Position numbers and translations under genes: made by a program. A model generated the notes under the pieces. The model was not told the DNA's origin. It worked only from the letters and a program-made list of their open reading frames with translations, and did not search any database. A DNA stretch of 64,000 nucleotides from Prevotella sp. (GTDB taxonomy: Bacteria > Bacteroidota > Bacteroidia > Bacteroidales > Bacteroidaceae). This document shows, piece after piece, positions 1-8,471 of the stretch. The stretch is from positions 1 through 64,000 of the forward strand of contig JAGCZA010000058.1 of the NCBI GenBank assembly GCA_017960525.1. Reading direction: 5' to 3'. How positions within the stretch are numbered: the first letter of the stretch is position 1; every line of letters starts with the position of its first letter.

Positions 1-40
1 ACCACCAAGAAGATACAAATCAAATTGCATAATTTTCTAA

Positions 41-128
41 GACATTACGGCAAAAGGGTAAAGACATTACGGCAAAAGGGTGAAAAGATTACGGCAAAAT
101 GGCAAAGACATTACGGCAAAATTTATAG
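41..128. repeat. Tandem array, four units of 22 bp, TTACGGCAAA core
   Basis: Four copies begin at 41, 63, 85 and 107, a strict 22-bp spacing. Each contains TTACGGCAAAA (TTACGG at 45, 67, 89 and 111), with A/G-rich sequence such as GGGTAAA between the cores. The third copy is the most diverged. The array ends about 27 bp before the -33 box of the GH43 promoter. The same TTACGGCAAA core occurs once inside a related array at 12829-12913, so these arrays look like one family. Confidence 0.85.
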
Positions 129-154
129 ATAGTTTTGGGAATTAATTTTATTTA

Positions 155-186
155 TTTGCGAGAATGATAAAGATTTAGTAATTTTG
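155..186 (+). promoter_or_regulatory. Bacteroidota promoter of the GH43 gene
   Basis: TTTG at 155-158 is followed after 20 bp by TAATTTTG at 179-186, a full match to the Bacteroidota TTTG/TAnnTTTG pattern. Transcription should start near 193, giving a leader of about 35 nt before the ATG at 228. Confidence 0.75.
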
Positions 187-227
187 CAGCAAAATTACGA
201 AAACAAGATAACCAAACGACAAAAATT

Positions 228-1946
228 ATGCAAAAGAAACTATTACTGGCATTGGCCATCTTGATGACAAGTTTGCAAACTGAGGCTCAGACGATTGCTG
301 CCGACTATAAAGGAACGTCGTATGGCAATCCCATTAGTGCCTGCGTGTTCTGTGCCGACCCTACGGCTCTGGAGTACAACGGGCGCCTGTATGTTTATGG
401 AAGTAACGACCATCAGCAGTTTATCAAGAACGGAAAGAAAGGCGAGAACACTTACGGCGAAATAAAGTCGATAGTGGTATTTTCGACCGACGATATGGTG
501 AACTGGACTTTCCACGGCACCATCGACACGAAGAAACTCTGCTCCTCGTGGGTGACGAATCCTTGGTACCAAGGCTATGGGGTTTCATGGGCACCATCAG
601 TCACGTGGCGCACCACGGAGGACGGAACCGAAGAGTTCTTCCTCTACTTCTGCAACAGTAGCCACGGCGTTGGCGTGCTGAAAGCCAATTCGCCTGTCGG
701 CCCCTGGAGTTCGCCTCTCAATAAGTTGCTGATTCATTACGATACCCCAGGTGCAAATGCGGCTGGAACTAATGCCAATTTCGACCCAGGTGTAACAATT
801 GACGAGAACGGTGTCGGCTGGCTCTCTTTCGGTGGCCTTGGTCCGAGTACGATAATGCCTGATGCAGCCCGCATCGTGAAATTAAAACCCTCGATGACCG
901 AAGTCGATGGTGCAGCTGTCAAGATTCATGCCCCATATCACTTCGAGGCCAACGAACTGAACGTCATGAATGGCAAGTACGTCTATACCTACTGCTCGAA
1001 CTGGGCAAACCGTAGCGATGCTGATTGGAACGCCTACAAGCAAGCGCATGGCATCAGCGCCTCAAAGCCCAACACCTGCACTATGTGCTATATGGTCTCC
1101 GATAATCCTATGGACCCTGACTCCTGGGTGTACAAGGGTGTCTATGGGCCTCATCCTGGTATGGGGACGAACAACAACCATTCCCATCTGCAGAAGTTCG
1201 GAAATGACTACTATTATCTCTACCACGGAGCATCCCTGATGGAGAAATGGAGAAGTGCCGGCATCATAGACCAGAATTGTGGCATTTTCCGTTCCATCTG
1301 CGTGAACAAGGCAACGGTAAACGAGACAACACAGAAAATCAGCGAAGTCACGCCTAACCTTACCGGCTGTGCAGCCATCAAGAACCTGAACCCGTACGAC
1401 TTGCAACAGGCAGAGACAATGGTTACGGCAGGCGGTATCGCCTATGAGAACTTCAAGAACGTCAAAACCGTTACTTCAATAAACACCCTTGGCAACGATG
1501 CTTCTGCGAATCTGTACATTAAGATGCCTGCCGGTTCGTGGACATCAGTTCGCAAGGTTGATTTCGGAGTGGGTGCAAGGTCATTTATGGTGAGAGCCAA
1601 GGGTACCGGCAAACTGGAGATTCGATTGGGTAGACTCGGTGCCACTGCATCAGCTACGGTAAATCTCTCATCGTCATCCTTTAACGACTATACCATAGAC
1701 GTGGATGAAACCAAGTTCAAAGGTGTCAAGACTGTGTACTTCGTCTTCACAGAATCTACCAATAACAATGTCCAGTTTGATGCATGGCAGTTCTCTGAGG
1801 ATTTGCCAACTGGCATCTTCGAGATTCACAATTCAAAGTCAGTCCCCGCCGTCAAAGGTACATATGACCTGGGGGGCCGTCGTATGCAAAAGACAAGCAG
1901 CCAGCATGGCTTGGTCATTAAGAATGGCAGGAAAGTCAGGCAGTAG
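228..1946 (+). CDS. Secreted glycoside hydrolase family 43 enzyme with C-terminal carbohydrate-binding-type domain
   Basis: A 572-residue protein with an N-terminal signal peptide (LLLALAILMTSLQTEAQ) that would be exported. Residues about 30-375 have the GH43 five-bladed propeller signature: the base is probably Asp44 (CADPTALEYNGRLYVYGSND), the second acid Asp186 (NFDPGV) and the proton donor Glu240 or Glu243 (HFEANE). GH43 enzymes usually remove arabinose or xylose from plant hemicellulose. Residues about 390-525 resemble a CBM6-type beta-sandwich (QQAETM... GARSFMVRAKG). The last 40 residues (YDLGGRRM...GLVIKNGRKV) look like the short C-terminal tail common on exported Prevotella proteins. 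No SusC/SusD pair is adjacent. The family is secure, the substrate is not. Confidence 0.88.
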   Translation: MQKKLLLALAILMTSLQTEAQTIAADYKGTSYGNPISACVFCADPTALEYNGRLYVYGSNDHQQFIKNGKKGENTYGEIKSIVVFSTDDMVNWTFHGTIDTKKLCSSWVTNPWYQGYGVSWAPSVTWRTTEDGTEEFFLYFCNSSHGVGVLKANSPVGPWSSPLNKLLIHYDTPGANAAGTNANFDPGVTIDENGVGWLSFGGLGPSTIMPDAARIVKLKPSMTEVDGAAVKIHAPYHFEANELNVMNGKYVYTYCSNWANRSDADWNAYKQAHGISASKPNTCTMCYMVSDNPMDPDSWVYKGVYGPHPGMGTNNNHSHLQKFGNDYYYLYHGASLMEKWRSAGIIDQNCGIFRSICVNKATVNETTQKISEVTPNLTGCAAIKNLNPYDLQQAETMVTAGGIAYENFKNVKTVTSINTLGNDASANLYIKMPAGSWTSVRKVDFGVGARSFMVRAKGTGKLEIRLGRLGATASATVNLSSSSFNDYTIDVDETKFKGVKTVYFVFTESTNNNVQFDAWQFSEDLPTGIFEIHNSKSVPAVKGTYDLGGRRMQKTSSQHGLVIKNGRKVRQ

Positions 1947-2017
1947 GTTTACACATCGAAAACACCTTTGCAGGAAGACTCTCCTACAGTTCCTTGCAAA
2001 GAATGTAAAAGTTTTCC

Positions 2018-2046
2018 GCCGAAAGTTTTGCGCTTTCGGCTTTTTT
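2018..2046 (+). terminator. Intrinsic terminator after the GH43 gene
   Basis: GCCGAAAG (2018-2025) pairs perfectly with CTTTCGGC (2033-2040) across a 7-nt loop and is followed by TTTTTT at 2041-2046. The -33 box of the next promoter sits inside its loop. Confidence 0.85.
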
Positions 2047-2057
2047 GCGTAATTTTG
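2027..2057 (+). promoter_or_regulatory. Promoter of nadE, overlapping the upstream terminator
   Basis: TTTG at 2027-2030, 19 bp, then TAATTTTG at 2050-2057. The -33 element is the loop of the GH43 terminator hairpin, so the two signals share DNA. The predicted start near 2064 leaves about 25 nt before the ATG at 2089, which argues against a TTG start at 2071. Confidence 0.7.
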
Positions 2058-2088
2058 CACTCGACAAGCATTGCTAAACCGAAGAGAC

Positions 2089-4014
2089 ATGATGAAATAC
2101 GGTCTTATTAAAGTGGCTGCCGCCATTCCGGGCGTGCGTGTAGCCGATGTGGAAAACAATGTGCTGCAGATGGAGAGTTTGCTGGCGCAGGCAGAGGGTA
2201 GGGGGGCAGAACTGATTGTCTTCCCCGAATTGTCGATGACAGGCTACTGCTGCCAAGACCTTTTCCGCCAGCAACTGCTGCTCGACAAGGCCGAAGAAGG
2301 ACTGCTCACGCTGCTCGACTTCACCCGCAAACTCGACATCATCGCAGTGGTGGGTGTGCCTGTGCGCATCGGCACTTTGCTCTACAATTGCGCTGCGGTC
2401 ATTCAGCACGGCACGCTGCTCGGCGTGGTGCCCAAGACCTATCTGCCCAACTACAACGAGTTCTACGAGAAACGCTGGTTTGCCTCTGCCGCCGACTTGC
2501 AGCCGCAGGAAATCTATCTGGCCGGCAGTCCTGTGCATGTGTCGGCGGAGCCTTTGCTGTTCCGCACGTGCGACGGCGTCGCCTTCGGCGTTGAGATATG
2601 CGAAGACGTGTGGGCACCGCTGCCGCCCAGCAACACATTGGCGTTGGCTGGAGCCGACATCATCGTGAACCTCTCGGCCAGCAACGAACTCATCGGCAAG
2701 CACCGCTATCTTTGCTCGCTGCTGGCCCAGCAGAGCGCCCGCACAATGTGTGGCTATGTCTATAGCAGTAGTGGCTTCGGCGAGTCCACGCAGGACGTGG
2801 TCTATGGCGGCAATGCCCTCGTGTTTGAGAACGGCCGTCTGTTGGCAAAAAGTGAAAGGTTCGCCTTGGAGCCACAGTTGCAATTGGCCCAGATTGACGT
2901 GGAGCGTTTGCGCTCCGAGCGCCAGAACAACACCACCTTCCGCACGGCCCAGGACGGGGCGTCGGCACGCGTCGTCGATGCCAAGCCCGTGGCGCCACGC
3001 GACTTTGAACTGATCCGCGAGGTCAATGCCCATCCCTTCATCCCTGCCCAGGCCGATATGGCCGAGGCTTGCGAGGAAATACTCAACATCCAGACGATGG
3101 GCCTCTGCAAACGCCTGCAGCACACCCATTGCGACAAGGCGGTCATCGGCATCAGCGGCGGACTTGACTCCACGCTGGCGCTGCTCGTCACCGTCAGGGC
3201 TTTCGACCGCCTGCGCCTCTCACGCAAAGGCATCCTGGGCATCACCATGCCAGGCTTCGGCACTACCGACCGCACCCACAAGAACGCCGTCCTGCTGATG
3301 TCGGCACTGGGTGTTTCGCAGCGCGAAATCAGCATCGCCAAGGCCGTCACCCAGCACTTTGAGGACATCGGCCACGATGCCGCTGTGCACGACGTGACCT
3401 ACGAGAACTCGCAGGCCCGTGAGCGCACGCAGATACTGATGGACGTGGCCAACCAGGTGGGCGGAATGGTCATCGGCACGGGCGACCTCTCGGAACTGGC
3501 TCTGGGTTGGTGCACCTACAACGGCGACCACATGTCGATGTACGGCGTCAATGCCGGCGTACCCAAGACGCTCGTCCAGTACCTCATCCGCTATATAGCC
3601 GAAAACGCCCAAGCCCCAACCCTCAACAAACTGCTGTTTGATGTCATTGACACGCCCATTTCGCCGGAACTCACGCCTGCCGACAGCGAGGGTAACATCC
3701 AGCAGAAGACGGAAGACCTGGTGGGGCCATACGAGTTGCACGACTTCTTCCTCTACTACTTCCTGCGCCACGGTTTCCGTCCGGCTAAGATATTCGTGCT
3801 GGCCCAGAAAGCCTTCGACGGCAAATACGACGACAACACGCTGCGCCATTGGCTGCAGACCTTCTGCCGCCGTTTCTTCAACCAGCAGTTCAAGCGCTCC
3901 TGTATGCCCGACGGGCCGAAGGTGGGCAGCGTGAGCCTCTCGCCGCGTGGCGACTGGCGTATGCCCAGCGATGCCGCAAACGCCCTGTGGCTGAAGGAGT
4001 GTGAGAGTCTTTAG
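2089..4014 (+). CDS. nadE: Glutamine-dependent NAD(+) synthetase
   Basis: This 641-residue enzyme amidates deamido-NAD to NAD with glutamine as nitrogen donor, the last step of NAD synthesis in the cytosol. The N-terminal half is a nitrilase-type glutaminase with the Glu-Lys-Cys triad visible in [26 protein letters not shown] and GVEICEDVW. The C-terminal half is the synthetase with the pyrophosphate-binding loop [10 protein letters not shown] and STGDLSE-like [11 protein letters not shown]. The length is normal for the two-domain type. ATG at 2089 is chosen because it follows GAAGAGA and lies downstream of the predicted transcription start. An open frame begins further upstream at a TTG (2071), but that is improbable. 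Confidence 0.96.
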   Translation: MMKYGLIKVAAAIPGVRVADVENNVLQMESLLAQAEGRGAELIVFPELSMTGYCCQDLFRQQLLLDKAEEGLLTLLDFTRKLDIIAVVGVPVRIGTLLYNCAAVIQHGTLLGVVPKTYLPNYNEFYEKRWFASAADLQPQEIYLAGSPVHVSAEPLLFRTCDGVAFGVEICEDVWAPLPPSNTLALAGADIIVNLSASNELIGKHRYLCSLLAQQSARTMCGYVYSSSGFGESTQDVVYGGNALVFENGRLLAKSERFALEPQLQLAQIDVERLRSERQNNTTFRTAQDGASARVVDAKPVAPRDFELIREVNAHPFIPAQADMAEACEEILNIQTMGLCKRLQHTHCDKAVIGISGGLDSTLALLVTVRAFDRLRLSRKGILGITMPGFGTTDRTHKNAVLLMSALGVSQREISIAKAVTQHFEDIGHDAAVHDVTYENSQARERTQILMDVANQVGGMVIGTGDLSELALGWCTYNGDHMSMYGVNAGVPKTLVQYLIRYIAENAQAPTLNKLLFDVIDTPISPELTPADSEGNIQQKTEDLVGPYELHDFFLYYFLRHGFRPAKIFVLAQKAFDGKYDDNTLRHWLQTFCRRFFNQQFKRSCMPDGPKVGSVSLSPRGDWRMPSDAANALWLKECESL

Positions 4015-4053
4015 GAGGATATACTAAAAAGAGAAAATCAACGTTATAAGAAT

Positions 4054-5238
4054 ATGATGAAACACTTTAAGTCAATTGTTTATGTGGCTCTGTCCGCACT
4101 GGTACTGACAGGATGTGAGAAAGAGCAGAAAGTGGCGTTCCAGACCGCGAAGGTGGAGCGTGGCAACATACAGAACTCTATCACCGCCACAGGCACCATC
4201 GAGCCAGTCACCAGCGTCACCGTGGGTACCCAGGTGTCGGGCATTGTCAGCCATCTTTACGTGGACTATAATTCTGTCGTGAAGAAAGGCCAGATCATTG
4301 CCGAACTCGATCGTACCAACCTCACCAGTGAACTGAACACGGCAAAGGCCAACCTTTCCAGCGCACAGAGCACGCTGAACTACGAGCAGGCCAACTTCGA
4401 CCGCTATCAGGCACTCTTCGACAAGGGCCTCGTCTCTGCCGACGAGTACGAGTCGGCTCGTCTGTCGTTCCTGAAGGCGAAAGAGAGTGTCACCACCGCC
4501 CGCGAGACCGTGCAGAGGGCGCAGACCAACCTGGGCTATGCCACCATCACCAGCCCCATCGACGGCGTGGTGCTCTCAAAGAGCGTGGAGGAAGGTCAGA
4601 CGGTGGCCGCCTCGTTCAATACGCCTGAACTGTTCACCATTGCGCAGGACCTGACCGATATGCGCGTCATTGCCGACATCGACGAGGCCGACATTGGCGG
4701 CGTGCTGGAGGGCCAGCGCGTGAGTTTCACCGTCGATGCTTTCCCCGAAGACCGCTTCGAGGGCCACGTCACCCAGGTGAGGCAGCAGGCCACCACTACG
4801 AGCAATGTCGTCACCTATGAGGTGGTCATCTCCGCCCCCAATGCCGACCTGAAACTGAAGCCAGGCCTGACGGCCAATGTCACCATCTATACGTTGGAGA
4901 AGAACGATGTGCTTGTCGTTCCCACCAAGGCCCTGCGCTTTGTACCCAACGAGGCTCTGTTGCAGAAAGGACAGTCCATCGAGGATGTGAAGGCTCCGCT
5001 GAAGGTGTGGACGCAAGATGGCAATGTCTTTAAGGCACACGCTGTGGAGACGGGTACCAGCAATGGCATCAGTACTGAGATTCTGAACGGTGTGGCCGAA
5101 GGAACGGAGGTGCTCATTGACTTCCAGATAGAGAGCAGCGGTGGTGAAGAAATGGGCGGCCAGCAGGCCACCAACCCCTTCATGCCACGTCCCAGGAACA
5201 ACAGGCAGAATGCAAACCAGAGACCAGCCGGGCGATAA
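4054..5238 (+). CDS. MacA/HlyD-type periplasmic adaptor lipoprotein, without an adjacent pump gene
   Basis: The 394-residue protein has a lipoprotein signal (ALSALVLTGC, Cys at residue 21), so it should be anchored by lipid and face the periplasm. It follows the membrane-fusion layout: a lipoyl-like half (TGTIEPVTSVTVGTQVSGIV), a helical hairpin rich in Ala/Gln (about 90-165), the second lipoyl half (ATITSPIDGVVLSKSVEEGQ) and beta-barrel domains. The helical region and TITSPIDGVV resemble MacA, which partners the ABC permease MacB and TolC. No macB-like gene is in the neighbourhood; the next gene, 12 bp on, has a TonB domain. It probably shares a transcript with nadE, 39 bp upstream. The C-terminus is Asn/Arg-rich. 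Confidence 0.85.
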   Translation: MMKHFKSIVYVALSALVLTGCEKEQKVAFQTAKVERGNIQNSITATGTIEPVTSVTVGTQVSGIVSHLYVDYNSVVKKGQIIAELDRTNLTSELNTAKANLSSAQSTLNYEQANFDRYQALFDKGLVSADEYESARLSFLKAKESVTTARETVQRAQTNLGYATITSPIDGVVLSKSVEEGQTVAASFNTPELFTIAQDLTDMRVIADIDEADIGGVLEGQRVSFTVDAFPEDRFEGHVTQVRQQATTTSNVVTYEVVISAPNADLKLKPGLTANVTIYTLEKNDVLVVPTKALRFVPNEALLQKGQSIEDVKAPLKVWTQDGNVFKAHAVETGTSNGISTEILNGVAEGTEVLIDFQIESSGGEEMGGQQATNPFMPRPRNNRQNANQRPAGR

Positions 5239-5250
5239 AACCATAAAGTT

Positions 5251-5934
5251 ATGAAGAAAAAGTATTATACTGTGGCAAACTTGTTGCTCTCTTCGCTCAT
5301 CTCTATGTTGGGCTTAGGGTCTTGCAAGACGAGTTCCAAGGTGGACAATCTGCCGAAACTCATTTCCGAAGACGGCACAGTAATAAAAGCCAAGAAGTTA
5401 CGGTCGCCAAAGGATATAAAGGTGGTCTATGGCCCGCCTCCCTCATACTATGAAGAGGAGGCCAGGCGTGAGGCTGAAAGAGAAAAAGAATATGCTTTCG
5501 AGCAGGAACGCCTTCGCAAGGAGCAGGAGGCTCGGGAGCGTAAGAAGCGCGAAGAGGAGATGAAGGTGGTCTATGGCCCGCCTGTGGCGCGTAACTGGCA
5601 AAGACCTATGCCCGATACTGAAGGCATCTACGATATTGGCGAAACCGCTCCCCAATTCCCTGGAGGTCCAAATGCCCTTGTCGCTTGGATTGAAAAGAAC
5701 ATACAATATCCTAAGAAGGCCCGCGAGGAGGGCATTGGTGGACGGGTGATAGTCAACTTCATCATCAGGCCCGACGGCTCTGTCGACGGTGCTATGGTCG
5801 TACGCCGAGTCGATCCGCAACTTGATGCCGAGGCTTTACGCCTGGTCAAGTCGATGCCGAAGTGGACCCCCGGACAGGTGAAAGGCGAGAACGTTCCTGT
5901 CAGGTACACAATCCCCATCAACTTCAAACCCTAA
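5251..5934 (+). CDS. TonB C-terminal-domain lipoprotein
   Basis: The 227-residue protein has a lipoprotein-type signal with lipobox LGSC (Cys25) instead of the usual TonB transmembrane anchor. A highly charged, probably coiled-coil stretch (about 68-105) lies between two copies of KVVYGPP (57-63 and 105-111). Residues about 135-227 form a TonB C-terminal domain (FPGGPNALVAWIEKNIQYP, then RVIVNFIIRPDGSV and PVRYTIPINF). Classical TonB carries energy from ExbB/ExbD to outer-membrane receptors; a lipid-anchored form could not do that in the standard way, so the role is open. It starts 12 bp after the adaptor gene. Confidence 0.85.
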   Translation: MKKKYYTVANLLLSSLISMLGLGSCKTSSKVDNLPKLISEDGTVIKAKKLRSPKDIKVVYGPPPSYYEEEARREAEREKEYAFEQERLRKEQEARERKKREEEMKVVYGPPVARNWQRPMPDTEGIYDIGETAPQFPGGPNALVAWIEKNIQYPKKAREEGIGGRVIVNFIIRPDGSVDGAMVVRRVDPQLDAEALRLVKSMPKWTPGQVKGENVPVRYTIPINFKP

Positions 5935-5973
5935 GACAACAAATAACTAACCAAACATAAGAAGAATCAAACT

Positions 5974-6960
5974 ATGACAGAACAGCAAACGTTGAAACCT
6001 TACGTCATCGGTCTTGACCTTGGCGGAACAAACTCAGTATTTGGCATCGTTGATGCACGTGGCGAAATAAAGGCCACCACGGCCATCAAGACGGGCGGCT
6101 TTACCTCCGTGGAGAGTTATGTGAAGGCTTCGGTTGAGGCCCTGCAGCCCATCATCGAGCAAGTGGGAGGCATTGATAAGATAAAGGCGATGGGCGTTGG
6201 TGCCCCCAATGCCAACTACTATTGCGGCACCATTGAGTATGCCCCCAACCTGCCTTGGGCACACGACACCAAGGTTCCGCTGGCCAAATTGTTCAGCGAC
6301 AGCCTGGGCATCCCCGTGGCCATTACCAACGATGCCAATGCTGCCGCCATCGGCGAAATGGTCTATGGCGTGGCCCGTGGCATGAAGAACTTTATTGTTA
6401 TCACCCTGGGCACCGGCGTAGGGTCGGGCATTGTGGTTAACGGCCAACTGCTCTACGGCAGCGACGGCTTTGCCGGCGAACTGGGCCACGTCACGATGGT
6501 GCGTGGCAGTGAAGGACGCACTTGCGGATGTGGTCGTACTGGTTGCCTGGAAGCCTACTGCTCAGCTACAGGCGTTGCACGTACAGCCCGTGAAATGCTG
6601 GTCAAGACCAATCGTCCGTCGCTCCTGCGTGAGATGAATCCAGACGACATCACCTCGCTCGACGTGAGCATTGCTGCCGGCAAGGGCGACGAACTGGCCA
6701 AGGAGATTTACGAGTTCACGGGCAATATGCTGGGTGAGGCTTGTGCCGACTTTGCCGCATTCTCATCGCCTGAAGCATTCATCTTCTTCGGTGGTATGGT
6801 GAAGGCTGGCGAACTGATTATGAAGCCCATCCGCGAGGCTTACGACAGGCACGTCATGCCCATCTTCCGTGGCAAGGCCAAGTTCCTCGTCAGCGGTCTC
6901 GATGGCGCTTCTGCCGCTGTACTCGGCGCCTCCGCCATCGGGTGGGAAAACCGCGAATAA
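5974..6960 (+). CDS. ROK-family sugar kinase, probable glucokinase
   Basis: The 328-residue protein has the ROK ATP-binding start GLDLGGTNSVFGIVD, the sugar-binding/catalytic segment ITNDANAAAIGE, the phosphate loop TLGTGVGSGIV and the ROK zinc signature with GHVTM followed by CGCGRTGCLEAYCS. These enzymes phosphorylate glucose or related hexoses in the cytosol. The sequence cannot settle glucose against N-acetylmannosamine or fructose, although the single-domain form without a DNA-binding N-terminus fits a kinase rather than a NagC-type repressor. It is the last gene before a strong terminator and sits 39 bp after the TonB-domain gene, so all four genes from nadE may share a transcript. Confidence 0.9.
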   Translation: MTEQQTLKPYVIGLDLGGTNSVFGIVDARGEIKATTAIKTGGFTSVESYVKASVEALQPIIEQVGGIDKIKAMGVGAPNANYYCGTIEYAPNLPWAHDTKVPLAKLFSDSLGIPVAITNDANAAAIGEMVYGVARGMKNFIVITLGTGVGSGIVVNGQLLYGSDGFAGELGHVTMVRGSEGRTCGCGRTGCLEAYCSATGVARTAREMLVKTNRPSLLREMNPDDITSLDVSIAAGKGDELAKEIYEFTGNMLGEACADFAAFSSPEAFIFFGGMVKAGELIMKPIREAYDRHVMPIFRGKAKFLVSGLDGASAAVLGASAIGWENRE

Positions 6961-6978
6961 GTCTTGATAGGGAAATAT

Positions 6979-7021
6979 AAATTGCTGTCCGCTAAAACAA
7001 CAGGTTAGCGGACAGCAATTT
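6979..7021. terminator. Bidirectional terminator with perfect 17-bp stem
   Basis: Bases 6979-6995 pair perfectly with 7005-7021 (core TTGCTGTCCGCTAA) around a 9-nt loop. T-rich sequence follows on the plus strand (TGTTTTTGCG) and an A/T-rich tract on the minus side. It separates the convergent ROK kinase and efflux operons. Confidence 0.9.
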
Positions 7022-7031
7022 GTTTTTGCGT

Positions 7032-8465
7032 TTACTTTGTGCCGCCTCCGAGGGCGATGTAGAGGGCGATGACGGCCTGTGCACCTTTGTACATATTCGA
7101 GGCCTCGTTGAGCTGGGCACTTAGCAGATTTTCTTGGGCGGTGAGCACCTCGATATAACTGGCCTTGCCATTGTCCATCAGCTCGTGGGTGCCGGTATAG
7201 GCGTTGTGAAGTGCCTCCACCTGACGGCGGTAGTAGGCGAACTTCTCGCGGGCGGCATTGCAGTCGGCCAGAGCTTCGTTCACCTCGTTGCCGGCATCGA
7301 TGACGGTCTGCACATATTTTTTCTGCAGGTCTTCCTGTGTCAGCTGCGCGATTTTCAGGCTGGCTTTCAGCTTGCCACGGGCGAAGATGGGCTGCGTCAA
7401 CTGGCCGACGGCACTAAGGAGTAGTTTGCCGGGATCGATGACAGCCGAGCCCGCCGAGTTCGTCCAGCCGGCTGTTCCCGTGAGCGTGATGCTGGGGAAG
7501 AAGGCGGCGCGGGCAGCCTGCGTGTTGTAGAAGGCCTCCTCCATAGCGTGGTTGGCCATACGGATGTCGGGGCGGAGCTCAAGCATCGTGGCGGGCACGC
7601 CAATCTTCAGGAACTGCGTGTCGAACATACGCTGTCCGGTGTCACCCTGGGCGTTAGGGTGGTGCAGGGCGGCACTACCCCAATTCTTTCGCTCAATATG
7701 CTGCGGAGTGGATGCCATGAGTTTGCAGAGGGCGTTTTCGGTGGCCTGGATGCTGCGGCGGATGTCGACAATCTGCGTCTTCACGTTCAGGTACGACGAC
7801 TCCATCTGGCTGACGGCGGTCGAGTATGCCTTACCGTTCTCGTAGAGTGACTTCTGGGTTTCGAGCGAGGCGTTCCAGAGGCTGTCGGTCATAGTGAGGA
7901 TTTCCAACTGTCGGTCGAGCAACTGCAACATGTAGTACTGCTGGGCCACGGCACTAATTAAGTTGGTGCGCACGGCTTCCTCGCCCATCTGGGCCTGCAG
8001 AAGCACGGCATTCGCGGCGCGTTTCTTAGAAGTGATGCTGCCAAACACATCGACATCCATCGACAGCTGTAGCGGCAGGTTGTAAGTTTTCGACCACGGG
8101 TTGTTGTCGAACTTGGCCAGCGTGCCTTGAGGCGAGAAGAAGAGTGACGGCAGATAGGCCATCTTCGCGGCCTTCAGCGAGGCTTGGCTCTTCTCAACGG
8201 CGATGCGGGCTGAGTTCAGGTCGGTGTTGTTGGCCAGCACTCGCTCTATCAGCTGCTGCAGTAAGGGGTCGGTGAAGAACTCGCGCCACGACATTTGGGC
8301 GATGGAGGCTCCCACTACAGCCCCTGAGGAGGCTTCTATACCAAACAGGGTATTGGTATCCCCTTCGGGGGATGAGGGGGCTTCATATTTACTATATAGA
8401 CCGCAGCCCGTGAGTGAAAGGCTAATGGCTGCAGCGATGATACTGTTTCTGTATTTCATAGTCAT
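7032..8465 (-). CDS. Outer-membrane efflux channel lipoprotein (OprM/TolC family)
   Basis: The 477-residue protein starts with a lipoprotein signal (AAISLSLTGC). It has the two internally repeated halves typical of NodT/OprM-type outer-membrane factors: long helices rich in Ala/Asn/Gln (LNSARIAVEKSQASLKAAK; YNTQAARAAFFPSITLTG) and short barrel strands. It should form the trimeric exit duct for the pump encoded upstream. It begins 6 bp after the RND permease gene and is the last gene of the three-gene operon before the terminator at 6979-7021. Either ATG at 8465 or 8459 could be the start. Confidence 0.95.
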   Translation of the reverse strand: MTMKYRNSIIAAAISLSLTGCGLYSKYEAPSSPEGDTNTLFGIEASSGAVVGASIAQMSWREFFTDPLLQQLIERVLANNTDLNSARIAVEKSQASLKAAKMAYLPSLFFSPQGTLAKFDNNPWSKTYNLPLQLSMDVDVFGSITSKKRAANAVLLQAQMGEEAVRTNLISAVAQQYYMLQLLDRQLEILTMTDSLWNASLETQKSLYENGKAYSTAVSQMESSYLNVKTQIVDIRRSIQATENALCKLMASTPQHIERKNWGSAALHHPNAQGDTGQRMFDTQFLKIGVPATMLELRPDIRMANHAMEEAFYNTQAARAAFFPSITLTGTAGWTNSAGSAVIDPGKLLLSAVGQLTQPIFARGKLKASLKIAQLTQEDLQKKYVQTVIDAGNEVNEALADCNAAREKFAYYRRQVEALHNAYTGTHELMDNGKASYIEVLTAQENLLSAQLNEASNMYKGAQAVIALYIALGGGTK

Positions 8466-8471
8466 TTCTCG

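Noticed and set aside
41..128. CRISPR array at the left edge or at the other 22-bp arrays
   Set aside because: The units are continuous with spacers of about 3 bp, no unique spacer sequences are present and no cas genes occur.
2074..3129. 351-residue frame opposite nadE
   Set aside because: It is antisense to the glutaminase domain of nadE, with no recognisable motif or promoter.
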